64,000 bases of DNA from Acinetobacter seifertii (lineage in GTDB: Bacteria > Pseudomonadota > Gammaproteobacteria > Pseudomonadales > Moraxellaceae), in the NCBI RefSeq assembly GCF_000368065.1, contig NZ_KB851200.1, positions 2,287,204-2,351,203 of the forward strand, given 5' to 3'. The notes beneath the pieces are model-generated. The model was not told where the DNA came from and did no database searches. It worked only from the letters and a program-made list of their open reading frames with translations. Positions 46,937 through 57,140 of this stretch are shown piece by piece. A program made the position numbers and the translations under genes. Every line of letters begins with the position of its first letter. Position 1 is the stretch's first letter.

Positions 46937-48268
46937 TTAAGCTTGTTCTACGTTGCTGGTTTGCACGACAGGACGATTCGTCACTTTCGCTTCAAACTCA
47001 CCACGGAAATGTTTGAGTGCGCCCATAAGCGGCTCCATCGCACCTGGTGCGTGGGCACAGAAAGTTTTACCAATCCACAATTTACGAGTTAACTCTTGTA
47101 AATGATCGATATCTTCTTTCTTACCTTCACCTGTCTCAAGTGCTTTAAGCGCTTTAACAGCCCATGGCAAACCATCACGGCATGGTGTACAGAAACCGCA
47201 TGATTCGCGCGCAAAGAACTCTTCTAAGTTACGAGTGAGCGATACCATACATTGAGTTTCATCTACCACCATCAACAAACATGTTCCCAAACGAGAACCT
47301 GCTTTCATAATAGTGTCTGCATCCATTGGTAAATCAATAGTGTCTGCAGGTAAAAAGTCAGTAGACGCACCACCTGGTAACCATGCTTTAAGCTTTAAGC
47401 CTTCACGCATACCGCCAGCATGATCTTCAATTACTTCACGAGCAGTCGTACCAAATGGAAGTTCCCAAAGACCAGGGAATTTAACTTTACCTGACGCACC
47501 ATAAATCTTAGTGCCTGGATCTTTTGATTTACCAGCTGATAAACCGATATACCACTCTGGACCACGAAGCATGATTGCTGGCAAGTTGTTATAAGTTTCA
47601 ACGTTGTTCACAATCGTAGGACGACCCCATGCACCAGCAACTTGCGGGAATGGTGGTTTCGTACGTGGGTTAGCACGGCGGCCTTCAAGTGAGTTAATCA
47701 ATGCAGTTTCTTCACCGCAGATATAACGACCTGCACCTGTATGCACGTGTAACTCGAAGTTCCAGCCAGAACCTAAAATGTTGTCACCCAAGTAACCTTT
47801 AGCGCGAATTTGCTCAAGCGCTTCATTTAGGTATTGAGCAGCCTCGATGTATTCGCCACGAATAAAGATATAACCTTGAGTTGCTTCTAAGGTATAACCT
47901 GCAATCAACATACCTTCGATCAATTGGTGAGGAAGTTTTTCCATCAACAAACGGTCTTTAAAGGTACCCGGTTCCATCTCATCGGCGTTACAGATTAAGT
48001 AACGTGGGCCACCATCATTTGGTGCCATAAGAGACCATTTGATCCCTGCTGGGAAGCCTGCACCACCACGACCTTTTACAGTTGCAGCTTTAATGACATC
48101 TAACACTTCAGCAGGCTTCATACCTAATGCTTTTTTAAAGCCTGCATAACCTTCAAGTGCTTCGTAATCGTCAGCGCTACGTACTGCTTCTTGTTTGCTT
48201 AAACGCCAAGTCAGTGGATGAGTTTCCGGATTACCGTCGCCATAAATTGGTTTTGGTTCGGTATTCAT
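46937..48268 (-). CDS. nuoF: NADH-quinone oxidoreductase subunit F
   Basis: 443 residues. Oxidises NADH: the glycine-rich NADH/FMN motif is [13 protein letters not shown], and the N3 4Fe-4S cluster site is [12 protein letters not shown] plus a later cysteine in [13 protein letters not shown]. Its ATG overlaps the nuoE stop by 4 bases. It works with NuoE as the electron-input module. Confidence 0.97.
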   Translation of the reverse strand: MNTEPKPIYGDGNPETHPLTWRLSKQEAVRSADDYEALEGYAGFKKALGMKPAEVLDVIKAATVKGRGGAGFPAGIKWSLMAPNDGGPRYLICNADEMEPGTFKDRLLMEKLPHQLIEGMLIAGYTLEATQGYIFIRGEYIEAAQYLNEALEQIRAKGYLGDNILGSGWNFELHVHTGAGRYICGEETALINSLEGRRANPRTKPPFPQVAGAWGRPTIVNNVETYNNLPAIMLRGPEWYIGLSAGKSKDPGTKIYGASGKVKFPGLWELPFGTTAREVIEDHAGGMREGLKLKAWLPGGASTDFLPADTIDLPMDADTIMKAGSRLGTCLLMVVDETQCMVSLTRNLEEFFARESCGFCTPCRDGLPWAVKALKALETGEGKKEDIDHLQELTRKLWIGKTFCAHAPGAMEPLMGALKHFRGEFEAKVTNRPVVQTSNVEQA

Positions 48269-48774
48269 ACATACTTCTCCAATAACTGTTTGATTGATGT
48301 CACTTCCACTAAACCGTGAGTATCTTCATCAATCATTAACGTTGGGCCTTTGTCACAGTTGCCTAGGCAGCAAATTGGTAACAGTGTAAAACGACCATCT
48401 GGTGTCGTCTGACCATACTGAATACCTAATTCACGCTGGAATGCTTCAGCAAGTGTTTCAGCACCCATTAAGAAGCAAGCAATTGAGTCACAAAGCAAAA
48501 TTACGTGACGACCTACCGGATGGCGATAGATACGGTTGTAAAATGTTGCAACACCTTCCAAATCAGCAACACTCATCGACAACAACTGTGCGATGGCATT
48601 CATTTGAGCGTCATCTACCCAACCATTACGGCGCTGTACGCACTTCAAAGCATCCAAAGAGGCTGCACGTGGGTACGGATAGTGACCAATGTGATGTTCG
48701 ATGTCGTGAATTTCTTCCGCAGTCAAAATTCCTTCAACATTCACACGTGGTTTTTTATCAGTCAAAATCATCAT
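48265..48774 (-). CDS. nuoE: NADH-quinone oxidoreductase subunit E
   Basis: 169 residues, thioredoxin-like fold. Carries the 2Fe-2S cluster N1a through CDSIAC and CCLGNC. Part of the NADH dehydrogenase module with NuoF and NuoG. It lies 13 bases after nuoCD; the start could be either of two adjacent ATG codons (48774 or 48771). Confidence 0.96.
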   Translation of the reverse strand: MMILTDKKPRVNVEGILTAEEIHDIEHHIGHYPYPRAASLDALKCVQRRNGWVDDAQMNAIAQLLSMSVADLEGVATFYNRIYRHPVGRHVILLCDSIACFLMGAETLAEAFQRELGIQYGQTTPDGRFTLLPICCLGNCDKGPTLMIDEDTHGLVEVTSIKQLLEKYV

Positions 48775-48787
48775 TATGTGTTACCTC

Positions 48788-50575
48788 TTAGCGATCCACG
48801 TCAGCCATAACCACGTCAATGGTCGCCAGATAAATGATTAAGTCAGATACTAAACTTCCGTTAATCACTGAAGGCATTTGCTGTAAGTGAGTAAACGTCG
48901 GTGTACGAATACGAGTACGATAACTCATGGTCGCTTTATCTGAAGTCAAGTAATAAGTACTTGCACCTTTCACAACTTCGGTCATGAATGATGATTCACC
49001 AGCAGGCATAACAGGACCCCATGACACGCTCAAGAAGTGCGTAATCAAGGTTTCAATGTCTTGTAATGTCTTATCTTTTGGTGGTGGCACAGCCAATGGG
49101 TGATCCGCTTTATATGGACCAGAAGGCATGTTATCCAAACACTGTTTGATAATTTTGAGTGACTCAGTAATTTCACGGAAGTGAACAAGTACACGAGCGT
49201 ATGCATCGCCTTCATACTCAACTGGCACATCAAAATCAAAGTTTTCATAGCCACTGTATGGACGATATTTACGTACGTCGAAATCAATACCTGTTGCACG
49301 TAAACCAGTACCAGTTACACCCCATGCAAGCGCAGATTTTGCATCGTATTGAGCAACATTACGTGTACGACCAATAAACACAGAGTTTTTAAGTGCAGCT
49401 GTGTAGTATTCGTTTAAACGTTTAGGCATCCACTCTAGCAACTCTTTAACAAGTTTTTGCCAGTTGTTTGGAAGGTCGTGTGCTGTACCACCAATACGGA
49501 ACCATGCTGGGTGCATACGGTAACCCGTGATTGCCTCAACAATGTCGTAAACTTTTTGACGGTCTGCGAACATATAGAATACTGGTGTCATACCACCGGC
49601 ATCCTGAATTGCCGTACCACAGAATAACAAGTGGTTATTAATACGGAACAATTCGTTCAACATGACACGAATCACTTGCGCACGTTCAGGAACTTTAATA
49701 CCTGCCATTTGCTCTACAGCCATTACATACGGCATGTTTTGAGCACAACCACCTAAGTAGTCAACACGGTCAGTATAAGGAATGAAAGAATGCCATGTTT
49801 GACGTTCAGCCATCTTTTCCACACCACGGTGGTGATAACCGATATCAGGTACACAGTCCTTCACTTCTTCGCCATCTAACTGCAATACAACACGGAACGC
49901 ACCGTGCGCAGATGGATGGTTAGGACCCAAGTTCAAGAACATGAAGTCTTCGTCAGCGTTACCACGCTTAAGACCCCAATCTTCAGGTACAAAGCGTAAG
50001 TGTTCCTGTTCGAAATCTTGCTTCGCTTTGTCTTGCATGTACGGCGTATATTCTGTCGCACGTGCTGAATATTCTTTACGAAGCGGGTGACCTTCCCAAT
50101 AAGTTGGCAACAAAATACGACGGAGCATTGGATGCCCTTCGAAATTGATACCGAACATATCGTAAGCTTCACGTTCATACCAGTTGGCATTTGGCCAGAT
50201 ATTTGTCGCTGTCGGGAGGTTAAGATCATTTTCGTTCAAGGCAACCTTGATACGAATGTCACTATTACGCTCAAGCGATAATAAATGATAGAACACAGTG
50301 AAGTCAGATGCTGGTAAACCATCACGATGTTGACGTAAACGCTCATCCATCGCTGATAAGTCAAACAGCATTACATAAGGACGTTCCACTTTACGCAGGA
50401 ACATGAGGACTTCTTGCACGCGTGCGCGCTCAACCCAGACTGTTGGAAACTCTTCAAAAGTCGCCTGCACATAGAAGTTCTCACCAAATTTGGTTTTGAG
50501 CTCTTCTACGATTGCAAATGCTGGGCGTGAATCAACTGGTGTTGACTCTGGCATAGCAATGTCAGTTTCAGCCAT
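48788..50575 (-). CDS. nuoC: NADH-quinone oxidoreductase fused subunits C and D
   Basis: 595 residues: an N-terminal NuoC part (about 20-200, ending near [17 protein letters not shown]) is joined to a NuoD part (about 210-595) with [13 protein letters not shown], the quinone-site region. The fused nuoCD form is normal for gamma-proteobacteria. It is an 83-base gap from nuoB, the widest inside the operon; I see no terminator in it. Confidence 0.97.
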   Translation of the reverse strand: MAETDIAMPESTPVDSRPAFAIVEELKTKFGENFYVQATFEEFPTVWVERARVQEVLMFLRKVERPYVMLFDLSAMDERLRQHRDGLPASDFTVFYHLLSLERNSDIRIKVALNENDLNLPTATNIWPNANWYEREAYDMFGINFEGHPMLRRILLPTYWEGHPLRKEYSARATEYTPYMQDKAKQDFEQEHLRFVPEDWGLKRGNADEDFMFLNLGPNHPSAHGAFRVVLQLDGEEVKDCVPDIGYHHRGVEKMAERQTWHSFIPYTDRVDYLGGCAQNMPYVMAVEQMAGIKVPERAQVIRVMLNELFRINNHLLFCGTAIQDAGGMTPVFYMFADRQKVYDIVEAITGYRMHPAWFRIGGTAHDLPNNWQKLVKELLEWMPKRLNEYYTAALKNSVFIGRTRNVAQYDAKSALAWGVTGTGLRATGIDFDVRKYRPYSGYENFDFDVPVEYEGDAYARVLVHFREITESLKIIKQCLDNMPSGPYKADHPLAVPPPKDKTLQDIETLITHFLSVSWGPVMPAGESSFMTEVVKGASTYYLTSDKATMSYRTRIRTPTFTHLQQMPSVINGSLVSDLIIYLATIDVVMADVDR

Positions 50576-50658
50576 TGGCTTGGCTTCCTATTTAATACAA
50601 ATTCTGTCAATTTTCTCGATGAACATATCGGTCAGACATGTCAAAACACCGTCAAAAA

Positions 50659-51336
50659 TTATTTAATCTCATCCATAGAGCGTAAGTTTTTAACGGCAAT
50701 ACGCTGCGCATTCTTACGATCACGTTCTGGCATCATCTTTGGCTTATACACTGGCTGAAGATCATCACCAATCACGGCAGAAAGCGGGCGTCGCTCTAAT
50801 TGAATCTGGTCTTGCAAAAGCATTAATGCTTGAATTAATGCTTCAGGACGAGGTGGACAACCTGGGACGTACACGTCAACAGGAATAATTTTGTCTACAC
50901 CTTGTACTACTGAATAGATGTCGTACATACCTCCAGAGTTTGCACAAGCACCCATTGAAATAACCCACTTAGGTTCTAACATTTGTTCGTACAAACGTTG
51001 AATAACCGGAGCCATTTTGACAAAGCAGGTACCTGCAACAATCATCAAGTCAGCCTGACGAGGTGAAGCACGAATAACCTCTGCACCGAAACGGGACAAG
51101 TCATGCACGCCTGTTAAAGTCGTTGCATATTCAACGTAACAACATGAGGTACCAAAGTTAAATGGCCACAAAGAGTTTTTACGTCCCCAGTTTACTGCTG
51201 TATGCAAGACATCCTCTAAACGAGTCATGAATACATTCTTATTCACTTCCTCTTCAAGCGGATCAGTCACAATTTGACGGTCTTGCAATGGGTATTGATC
51301 AGCATCCGGATTCGCGCGGGTCAGAGTATATTTCAT
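50659..51336 (-). CDS. nuoB: NADH-quinone oxidoreductase subunit B
   Basis: 225 residues. Holds the terminal 4Fe-4S cluster N2, with the adjacent cysteine pair in [20 protein letters not shown] and [11 protein letters not shown]. It passes electrons to quinone at the NuoD/NuoH interface. It lies 6 bases after nuoA. Confidence 0.97.
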   Translation of the reverse strand: MKYTLTRANPDADQYPLQDRQIVTDPLEEEVNKNVFMTRLEDVLHTAVNWGRKNSLWPFNFGTSCCYVEYATTLTGVHDLSRFGAEVIRASPRQADLMIVAGTCFVKMAPVIQRLYEQMLEPKWVISMGACANSGGMYDIYSVVQGVDKIIPVDVYVPGCPPRPEALIQALMLLQDQIQLERRPLSAVIGDDLQPVYKPKMMPERDRKNAQRIAVKNLRSMDEIK

Positions 51337-51342
51337 CCCGAC

Positions 51343-51894
51343 TTACTCCTTTTCAGATGACAATGCAGGTGTAGTTTTTGACTTAACACGACCTGATGAT
51401 TGGGCTGGAATCTGGCCTGTAGGGTCAGTTACGAGCTCTTCAATAGAGTTAAAGCGTGTAATTTCAGCAATATTCATTGTTGGTGAACCAACTTTGATCT
51501 TTTCACCTGCTGATTTACGGCGATCTGCTGGTGACCAACTTAAGGCACCTACAGAGAAGGCATAAACAAGCGCAATCAATAGATCAACGACAAAGATCAC
51601 AACAGTGGTATATCCCAACCACCCTACTTCACGCACAGAAGTAGACCATGCATAGAGGTAAAGTGCCTCTAAGTCGAATACAACAAAGAAAATTGCAACT
51701 AAATAGAACTTAGCAGACAGGCGAATGCGAGCGCCACCAGCACTCACGACACCTGATTCAAACTGCTCTTGCTTAGCACGTCCCCACGATTTTCCCCCGA
51801 GGAGTAAGGGAACTGTGAGCATAAAGACGCAAAGAAATGTAACGCCGATCACGAAGGCGATAATCGCCCAGTCGTATGGAGTAATGGCACTCAT
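51343..51894 (-). CDS. nuoA: NADH-quinone oxidoreductase subunit A
   Basis: 183 residues from MSAITPYDWAII; AGGAG lies 10 bases upstream, and a longer frame to 51966 has no support. Three membrane helices and the signature FYLVAIFFVVFDLEALYLYAW are present. The C-terminal tail of about 60 polar residues is longer than in E. coli NuoA (147 aa). First gene of the operon; the promoter should lie in 51895-52319. Confidence 0.95.
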   Translation of the reverse strand: MSAITPYDWAIIAFVIGVTFLCVFMLTVPLLLGGKSWGRAKQEQFESGVVSAGGARIRLSAKFYLVAIFFVVFDLEALYLYAWSTSVREVGWLGYTTVVIFVVDLLIALVYAFSVGALSWSPADRRKSAGEKIKVGSPTMNIAEITRFNSIEELVTDPTGQIPAQSSGRVKSKTTPALSSEKE

Positions 51895-52319
51895 GCGGGG
51901 ATAACTCCTGGCAGGCCTATTATTTAACAAAGAATGTATGTATTGGCCTTTGAATACACCAAACACAAAATTAATCCCGCCAATTGTACCTGATTTCTAA
52001 TTTCGCATGCTAGTTGAAGCGTCTTAGTCTTTTGGATGATTTTCTAATCAAAAGTATTCATCTATGTCTTGTAAAGGGGGTTTCACCGTTCATAATCGGT
52101 TTATTTGATAGTTTTTATGCTTGTGATGATTTTTTTCATTTTTTGATTTTTAATATTATTTGAACAATCGCTCATTTGGTCAAATTAAACAACTTACTTT
52201 TTTATAATATTAAGTGGTTTTTTATTGTATTCATCTTCTGCTCTGAATTATGATGAATGTTTAATCATGCATAATATTTATTACTCTTGGATAAGGGTAT
52301 TTATCATTAAGGGCAGCTG
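51895..52319. other. Intergenic region between nuoA and the diguanylate cyclase gene
   Basis: 425 bases, AT-rich, between divergent genes. It should contain the nuo promoter and that of the GGDEF gene. I see no clear operator palindrome, small gene or RNA; two T-rich tracts near 52110-52160 are the only marked feature. Confidence 0.45.
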
Positions 52320-53741
52320 ATGCCATACTCACTTCGTGAACTTTCATTTTCTTCCTTCCTGAAATTTTTCATTCTATTTACGATTATTATTTCGATATGC
52401 TGCTTTATTGGAATTGCATCTCGGCCCCTTAGTTTTCTGGCTTTTTTCTGGCCGGCCAATTCAGTTTTATTAGGATTACTGGTTCGCTATCCTCAAACAC
52501 GTAAACTCGGTACTTTTCTTGGCGCATATACTGGATATGTTATTGCCGACCTTATTCAAGGCACACCATTTTTACTGACTATTATCCTAACAACATCTAA
52601 CTTTATTTATATTGTTACTTCTTTAGTGCTGTATCTATGTTTAAGTCAACACATTAGATCTGCTCATCGTGGTTATTCTTACCTTTTTTTATTCGGGTTA
52701 TGTGGCATAGGCAGTTTAGTTGGCGCTTTATTTGCCGCGACTTTTGTGCCTATGTTTAATACCAAGTTTATGCTTGGCAGCTTTTGGGCCGAGTTTGGTT
52801 ACTGGATGACATCAGAACTACAAAATGCCCTACTCTTACTTCCTATACTGCTCAATATCCCTGCTTACTCCCAGATAAAACGTTATTTTAATGGTCATCG
52901 GGAGCATATAAGTATTATCGACTTATTGCCTTTTTTAGCTGTATTAATTTCAATTACAGTAAGTTATTACGACTCTGGGCCAGGTTCTTTACTCTACCCA
53001 ATCGCTGCTTTAGTTTGGTGTGCTATACGCTACAAACCTATTGTAGTCGCCCTAATTACCTCATTTACCAGTGCTTATATTATTTACCATGTCTCTGGGC
53101 ATTATTTATTACTTTATCCAGAAGATTACCTGAGCAATACCATTTCAATTCGTATTGGCTTAATTATGATGACGCTTGCGCCACTCACTGTTTCTAGTAT
53201 TAGTGCACTTCATTCTGAGTTAATTCAAAAACTTCAACATGCTATTGCCCATGATGAGCTCACATCTAGTTTAACTCGACGCCAATTTTTACAATCAGTT
53301 CGTATACTTCAAGAAAAAGTTCAAAAGGAAAATAAAACATCTGCTTTTTTTATGCTGGATGTCGATCATTTTAAGAAGGTAAATGATAGTTATGGCCACT
53401 TAATTGGAGATAGAGCCTTACAAACCTGTGTAACCACTATACAAAATATTTTGCATCCTCATGATTTACTAGGACGTTTTGGTGGCGAAGAGTTCGCAAT
53501 TTTTATTCCTGATACTAATAAAGAAGCAGCTTTTGAACTCGCTGAAAGAATACGTACCAAGATTAGTCAGCAACCGATTTATGTTTATGGGAAATTACCT
53601 ATTTTTGTACAGGTCAGTATTGGTATAAGTCTATATTCACCAAATCACCATCGCTCTATTGAAAGCCTGTTTAAAGAAGCCGATGACGCACTCTATCAAG
53701 CTAAACGCCAAGGACGTAATCGGGTTTTTATTTCTTTGTAA
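52320..53741 (+). CDS. MASE1-GGDEF diguanylate cyclase
   Basis: 473 residues. The N-terminal MASE1-type sensory membrane domain (about 10-300, roughly eight helices, with FWPANSVLLGLL) is followed by a GGDEF domain (about 310-470). The active-site motif is GGEEF, which supports c-di-GMP synthesis. The inhibitory I-site RxxD five residues upstream is HPHD, so product feedback at that site is probably lost. AAGGG precedes the start. A c-di-GMP enzyme here is near bfmRS, which controls biofilm and envelope functions, but the genes are separate units. The ligand sensed by MASE1 is unknown. Confidence 0.87.
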   Translation: MPYSLRELSFSSFLKFFILFTIIISICCFIGIASRPLSFLAFFWPANSVLLGLLVRYPQTRKLGTFLGAYTGYVIADLIQGTPFLLTIILTTSNFIYIVTSLVLYLCLSQHIRSAHRGYSYLFLFGLCGIGSLVGALFAATFVPMFNTKFMLGSFWAEFGYWMTSELQNALLLLPILLNIPAYSQIKRYFNGHREHISIIDLLPFLAVLISITVSYYDSGPGSLLYPIAALVWCAIRYKPIVVALITSFTSAYIIYHVSGHYLLLYPEDYLSNTISIRIGLIMMTLAPLTVSSISALHSELIQKLQHAIAHDELTSSLTRRQFLQSVRILQEKVQKENKTSAFFMLDVDHFKKVNDSYGHLIGDRALQTCVTTIQNILHPHDLLGRFGGEEFAIFIPDTNKEAAFELAERIRTKISQQPIYVYGKLPIFVQVSIGISLYSPNHHRSIESLFKEADDALYQAKRQGRNRVFISL

Positions 53742-53834
53742 TATTTTAAAGTCATCATCTAGTGTAATGAATTTTATACAATAACTTCTGTTTTTGCCAT
53801 GTATGCTAATAACAGATAATAAGGAGAAAAATGT

Positions 53835-54188
53835 ATGAATCTAGAATATACGCATAAACCAGACTATTACTTGTTCGCGCAATTACTCGTGCGACATATA
53901 GAAAGCTATATTCAAAAACATCCAGATGCAGATAATGCCATTTTTGACTTGAGAGATGTCTATGAAATTTTTAGACAAGATTTCGCGTCAACCACGACAA
54001 ACCTAGAAGGCATTTTACATATTGCAGATTCATATAAAGTTGAAACTTTGAATGGAGACCAACCTCTTATTCAAAAATATCAAATTGATGCTAAAAATAA
54101 TTCGCTGTTAATTGACTTTAATACCGATGCTCTCAACAGTCTAAGAAGCGGCAAACCGATTTTGGAGCCTGACGCGACTCAACTATAA
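53835..54188 (+). CDS. Conserved hypothetical protein, 117 aa
   Basis: A soluble acidic protein without signal peptide or membrane helix. A helical N-terminal half (YYLFAQLLVRHIESYIQKH) is followed by mixed strands. AAGGAG at 53821 fits the ATG at 53835 with 8 bases; another ATG at 53831 is out of frame. It lies 93 bases after the GGDEF gene on the same strand and ends at a shared terminator with bfmS. I do not recognise the family. Confidence 0.65.
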   Translation: MNLEYTHKPDYYLFAQLLVRHIESYIQKHPDADNAIFDLRDVYEIFRQDFASTTTNLEGILHIADSYKVETLNGDQPLIQKYQIDAKNNSLLIDFNTDALNSLRSGKPILEPDATQL

Positions 54189-54193
54189 ATCAA

Positions 54194-54232
54194 CCAATAA
54201 AAAAGCACCTTATGCAGGTGCTTTTTTATTGG
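54194..54232. terminator. Perfect 17-bp-stem bidirectional terminator at the bfmS stop
   Basis: CCAATAAAAAAGCACCT (54194-54210) pairs perfectly with AGGTGCTTTTTTATTGG (54216-54232) over a 5-base loop. The bfmS stop codon (54210-54212) lies at the loop edge, so the last bfmS codons form one arm. It serves the convergent 117-aa gene and bfmS. Confidence 0.88.
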
Positions 54233-55859
54233 CTTTTAATGGGGGTTGTTTAAATCGATGTGCAGGCCAAGTCATAATAAAACGTGCCCCACCCAAACTT
54301 GGGCTTTCATCAACTTTAATTTCGCCACCAAACCAGTAAGCAATACGACTTACAATTGAAAGTCCCAGACCATAACCACCAGAGGCACGCGTACGGCTGT
54401 CATCTAAACGCGCAAAGGCTTCAAATACTCGCTTACGGTCTTGTTCAGGGATACCCGGCCCATCATCTTCAACACAGACAAAAGCCATGCCATCACTGTG
54501 AATACCACCAGTAATACGCACTTTATTATCACAATAACGAACCGCATTTCCGACCAAATTTTGTACAACACGATGAAGGTAACGACGCTCTGCATCCACC
54601 TTGACATATAAAGGTGGTGGAACGAGCTCAATCTCTTTCTGCGTTTTTAAAGCTTCAGTTTCAACAGCAACCTGATCCAACACTTCAAACAGCACAATTT
54701 CTGCAAAATCTAACGAAGGTGTGCCCTGCTCTAGTTTTGCATAAGTCATAATTTCATCAATCAAGGTATTGAGTGCTTCAATATCTTTATCAATCATGTC
54801 GACCTGATGCATACGATGATTGTAGTCATCTTCTTCGGCCAACATTTCCGTACCAAAGCGTATACGTGCTACTGGCGTTCTCAGTTCATGAGACACGGCA
54901 CGCATTAACTCACGTTGAGCTTCAATTAAACGCTGAATATGATCAGACATATTGTTATAGCTTGAAGCCAAGTTTGCCATTTCATCACTTCCTTCAATAG
55001 GAACACGCAATGACAAATCACCCGATTTCATACGGTTTAATGCATAACGCACTTGTCGAATTTTGCGCTCTAACGGCAAAATCAAACCATAGACACCTAA
55101 ACTTAATAAGAACAAGCTAAATAAGGTAATACCCGCAGAAAGCTGTAAAGGCATCCAGTTAAACATTGGAACAGGGCCTAACACCAAAACTTGCGTAGGG
55201 TGGTTCGGAATTGGAGAGACAATCGAAATAGTGGTACCACGTACTGTTGCACTATCTTTGTACAACATGACACTTTGATCTTGGCGTAAACGTCCAATCT
55301 GTTCAGAATCCAGATTTATATCTTGAATGTTTTGAATATTGATTGGATATGAGAAATGTTTTTGAATCTTGGCAAGATACTCTTGTTCCTGACCCGGATA
55401 AAACATGAGATAGTCAAGTACAAAAATAGGAAGAGCCTTCATTTGGCGTTCACTAATTTTGTCGACTTTTATAGATAGATAATGCTGCGGGTCGTCACGC
55501 AAGCCAATAATCACATAAGCAATACTATTACTTGCATCGTAACGAACTACAGATTTTTGTGCTTCGATCCGCTTTTTCTCGGTTCGAGACAGTTCAACCT
55601 TACTTGCATCGGTATAGTAAATTGGAAGTTCGAGCAAATCAGATGCATCAGAAATCCAATCTATCTTTTGCTGCTTCCCAGGTTGTCGAGCGACCCCTTC
55701 ACTAATGATATAAGAAATACCATCAGTTAAAGATTCTCGGTATTCTTGCGCGCGTTGGTAGTTGATAATTTGTACCAGTAAATACCCAAAAACAGCCACC
55801 AAAACAACAAGAATTACCAGCCCCGCATATATTCGCAGGAATATACTGTGTTTAAACAC
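54210..55859 (-). CDS. bfmS: BfmS sensor histidine kinase
   Basis: 549 residues, the usual length of Acinetobacter BfmS. There are membrane helices at about 8-30 and 236-262 with a periplasmic sensor domain between them. HAMP (about 263-315) is followed by HisKA with SHELRTP and the phospho-accepting His324. The HATPase domain has an N box (NLVGNAVRYC), DDGPGIP and GYGLGLSI. It phosphorylates and dephosphorylates BfmR, controlling capsule, biofilm, pili and stress tolerance in A. baumannii. It follows bfmR by 32 bases. Confidence 0.95.
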   Translation of the reverse strand: MFKHSIFLRIYAGLVILVVLVAVFGYLLVQIINYQRAQEYRESLTDGISYIISEGVARQPGKQQKIDWISDASDLLELPIYYTDASKVELSRTEKKRIEAQKSVVRYDASNSIAYVIIGLRDDPQHYLSIKVDKISERQMKALPIFVLDYLMFYPGQEQEYLAKIQKHFSYPINIQNIQDINLDSEQIGRLRQDQSVMLYKDSATVRGTTISIVSPIPNHPTQVLVLGPVPMFNWMPLQLSAGITLFSLFLLSLGVYGLILPLERKIRQVRYALNRMKSGDLSLRVPIEGSDEMANLASSYNNMSDHIQRLIEAQRELMRAVSHELRTPVARIRFGTEMLAEEDDYNHRMHQVDMIDKDIEALNTLIDEIMTYAKLEQGTPSLDFAEIVLFEVLDQVAVETEALKTQKEIELVPPPLYVKVDAERRYLHRVVQNLVGNAVRYCDNKVRITGGIHSDGMAFVCVEDDGPGIPEQDRKRVFEAFARLDDSRTRASGGYGLGLSIVSRIAYWFGGEIKVDESPSLGGARFIMTWPAHRFKQPPLKANKKAPA

Positions 55860-55891
55860 TCGACCAACCTTATAGGAAGTTTAATCAGATT

Positions 55892-56608
55892 TTACAATCC
55901 ATTGGTTTCTTTAACAAACAAGTAACCTTTACTACGTACAGTTTTAATACGTTTTGGATTTTCAGGATCATCGCCAATTTTTGGACGAATACGCGAAATA
56001 CGTACATCGATTGAACGGTCTTGACCATCGTATTCGATACCACGTAAACGTTCGAAGATATCTTCGCGCGATAAGATACGACCAGCGTTTGATGCAAGCA
56101 ACCATAACAAGTCATATTCAGCACTTGTAAAGTCAACAAGTTCACCGTTTAACGTTACAGAGCGGCCGCCATTGTCGATGACAAGGTCGTCAAACTCAAT
56201 ACGTTGTGCAACTTCATCTTCAACAGTTTTATCCGTGCGACGTAATAGTGCACGAATGCGCGCTAACAATACACGTGGCTGAACTGGTTTAGCGACATAA
56301 TCGTCAGCACCCATTTCCAGACCAAGTACTTGGTCCATGTCTTCAGTACGTGCAGTCAACATTAAAATAGGTTGATGGTAATGTGGACGAACTTCACGAC
56401 AAACGGTTAAACCATCGGCACCCGGCAACATGACATCCAAGACCACAAGATCTGGTTGTTCACTAATAATACGACGAATTGCACGGTTACCATCAGTTTC
56501 CACACCAACTTCCAAGCCGTTGCGGATTAAGTATTCTTGAGTTAATCGTGCTAAACGCTCGTCATCTTCAACGATCAGAATCTTTGGTAACTTTTCTTCT
56601 TGGCTCAT
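55892..56608 (-). CDS. bfmR: BfmR response regulator (OmpR family)
   Basis: 238 residues. The receiver domain has the phosphorylation site Asp58 in VVLDVMLPGADG, the acidic pocket EDD (15-17) and a conserved lysine in DDYVAKPVQPR. The C-terminal winged helix is of the OmpR type. In A. baumannii BfmR is the master regulator of envelope, biofilm and antibiotic tolerance. It is upstream of bfmS and divergent from nrdA, the arrangement expected in Acinetobacter. AGGGG precedes the start. Confidence 0.96.
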   Translation of the reverse strand: MSQEEKLPKILIVEDDERLARLTQEYLIRNGLEVGVETDGNRAIRRIISEQPDLVVLDVMLPGADGLTVCREVRPHYHQPILMLTARTEDMDQVLGLEMGADDYVAKPVQPRVLLARIRALLRRTDKTVEDEVAQRIEFDDLVIDNGGRSVTLNGELVDFTSAEYDLLWLLASNAGRILSREDIFERLRGIEYDGQDRSIDVRISRIRPKIGDDPENPKRIKTVRSKGYLFVKETNGL

Positions 56609-56896
56609 ATCATTGCCCCTATAAATCTCATTACATGCATCTTAAAAATCTTGCAGATACATTCGTTTATCATTTGCAATATACACACGTTTACATTGTA
56701 AACAAGTAGGCGTTCACCAAACTGATACATGACAACCATGTTTTGTTGCATTTTATTAATCTTTGAATTTCCAAGTATTTTTAATATCTGTTTATTGTTA
56801 TTAAAAGTCATAATCTATTCATATTTCCTATGTATGAATATTAAACAAATTATTTCTTGGCGGAATTTAAATTCATTCAAGTGCTTGTTTTTTGAG

Positions 56897-56917
56897 TTAT
56901 CCACAAAGTTATCTATA
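56897..56917 (+). promoter_or_regulatory. Candidate DnaA boxes upstream of nrdA
   Basis: TTATCCACA at 56897-56905 is the exact high-affinity DnaA box, and TTATCTATA at 56909-56917 differs at two positions and lies 12 bases further on. E. coli nrdAB is controlled through DnaA boxes upstream of its promoter, so a similar role is plausible. Binding here is inferred. Confidence 0.55.
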
Positions 56918-57007
56918 AGCGTTTTTTAATAGCTTTGCTATGCTATCTCCCGACAAATCATACAGATAAAAAATTACTAAAAAGTCAAGATTGATCTAGC
57001 TTAAAAA

Positions 57008-57055
57008 ATCCCGTATCTTGTGTTGAAAATAAACTTTAACTACTAAGTCTTGTGT
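57008..57055 (+). promoter_or_regulatory. Candidate tandem NrdR boxes upstream of nrdA
   Basis: The nonamer TCTTGTGTT occurs at 57016-57024 and 57048-57056, 32 bases apart (about three helical turns). Each is the right half of a 16-bp match to the NrdR palindrome pattern ending TTGTGT; the left halves are degenerate (11 and 10 of 16 by eye). Paired boxes at whole-turn spacing are typical of NrdR-controlled nrd promoters. Confidence 0.5.
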
Positions 57056-57140
57056 TTATCCCTCAAATATCGTGGCATGTTTTTTGCTCGGTTCAAACGG
57101 TCTATGAACATAACAAAAGTGACAATGGAGCTATGCTGGC

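Larger units (their letters stand above)
56609..57140. other. bfmR-nrdA divergent intergenic region
   Basis: 532 bases, AT-rich, with no credible gene. The nrdA-proximal half carries a consensus DnaA box with a second partial copy at 56897-56917, and a pair of NrdR-like boxes at 57008-57055. The bfmR-proximal part (56609-56880) shows no motif I can name; BfmR is known to bind its own promoter, but I cannot locate a site by eye. Confidence 0.6.

Noticed and set aside
36849..51894. Numerous plus-strand open frames within the nuo operon (for example at 44862, 45575 and 48402)
   Set aside because: They are complements of well-conserved nuo genes, with no start signals or family similarity.
56609..56929. 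Short open frames between bfmR and nrdA
   Set aside because: Low-complexity, AT-driven translations without ribosome sites; the region is better explained as a divergent regulatory region.
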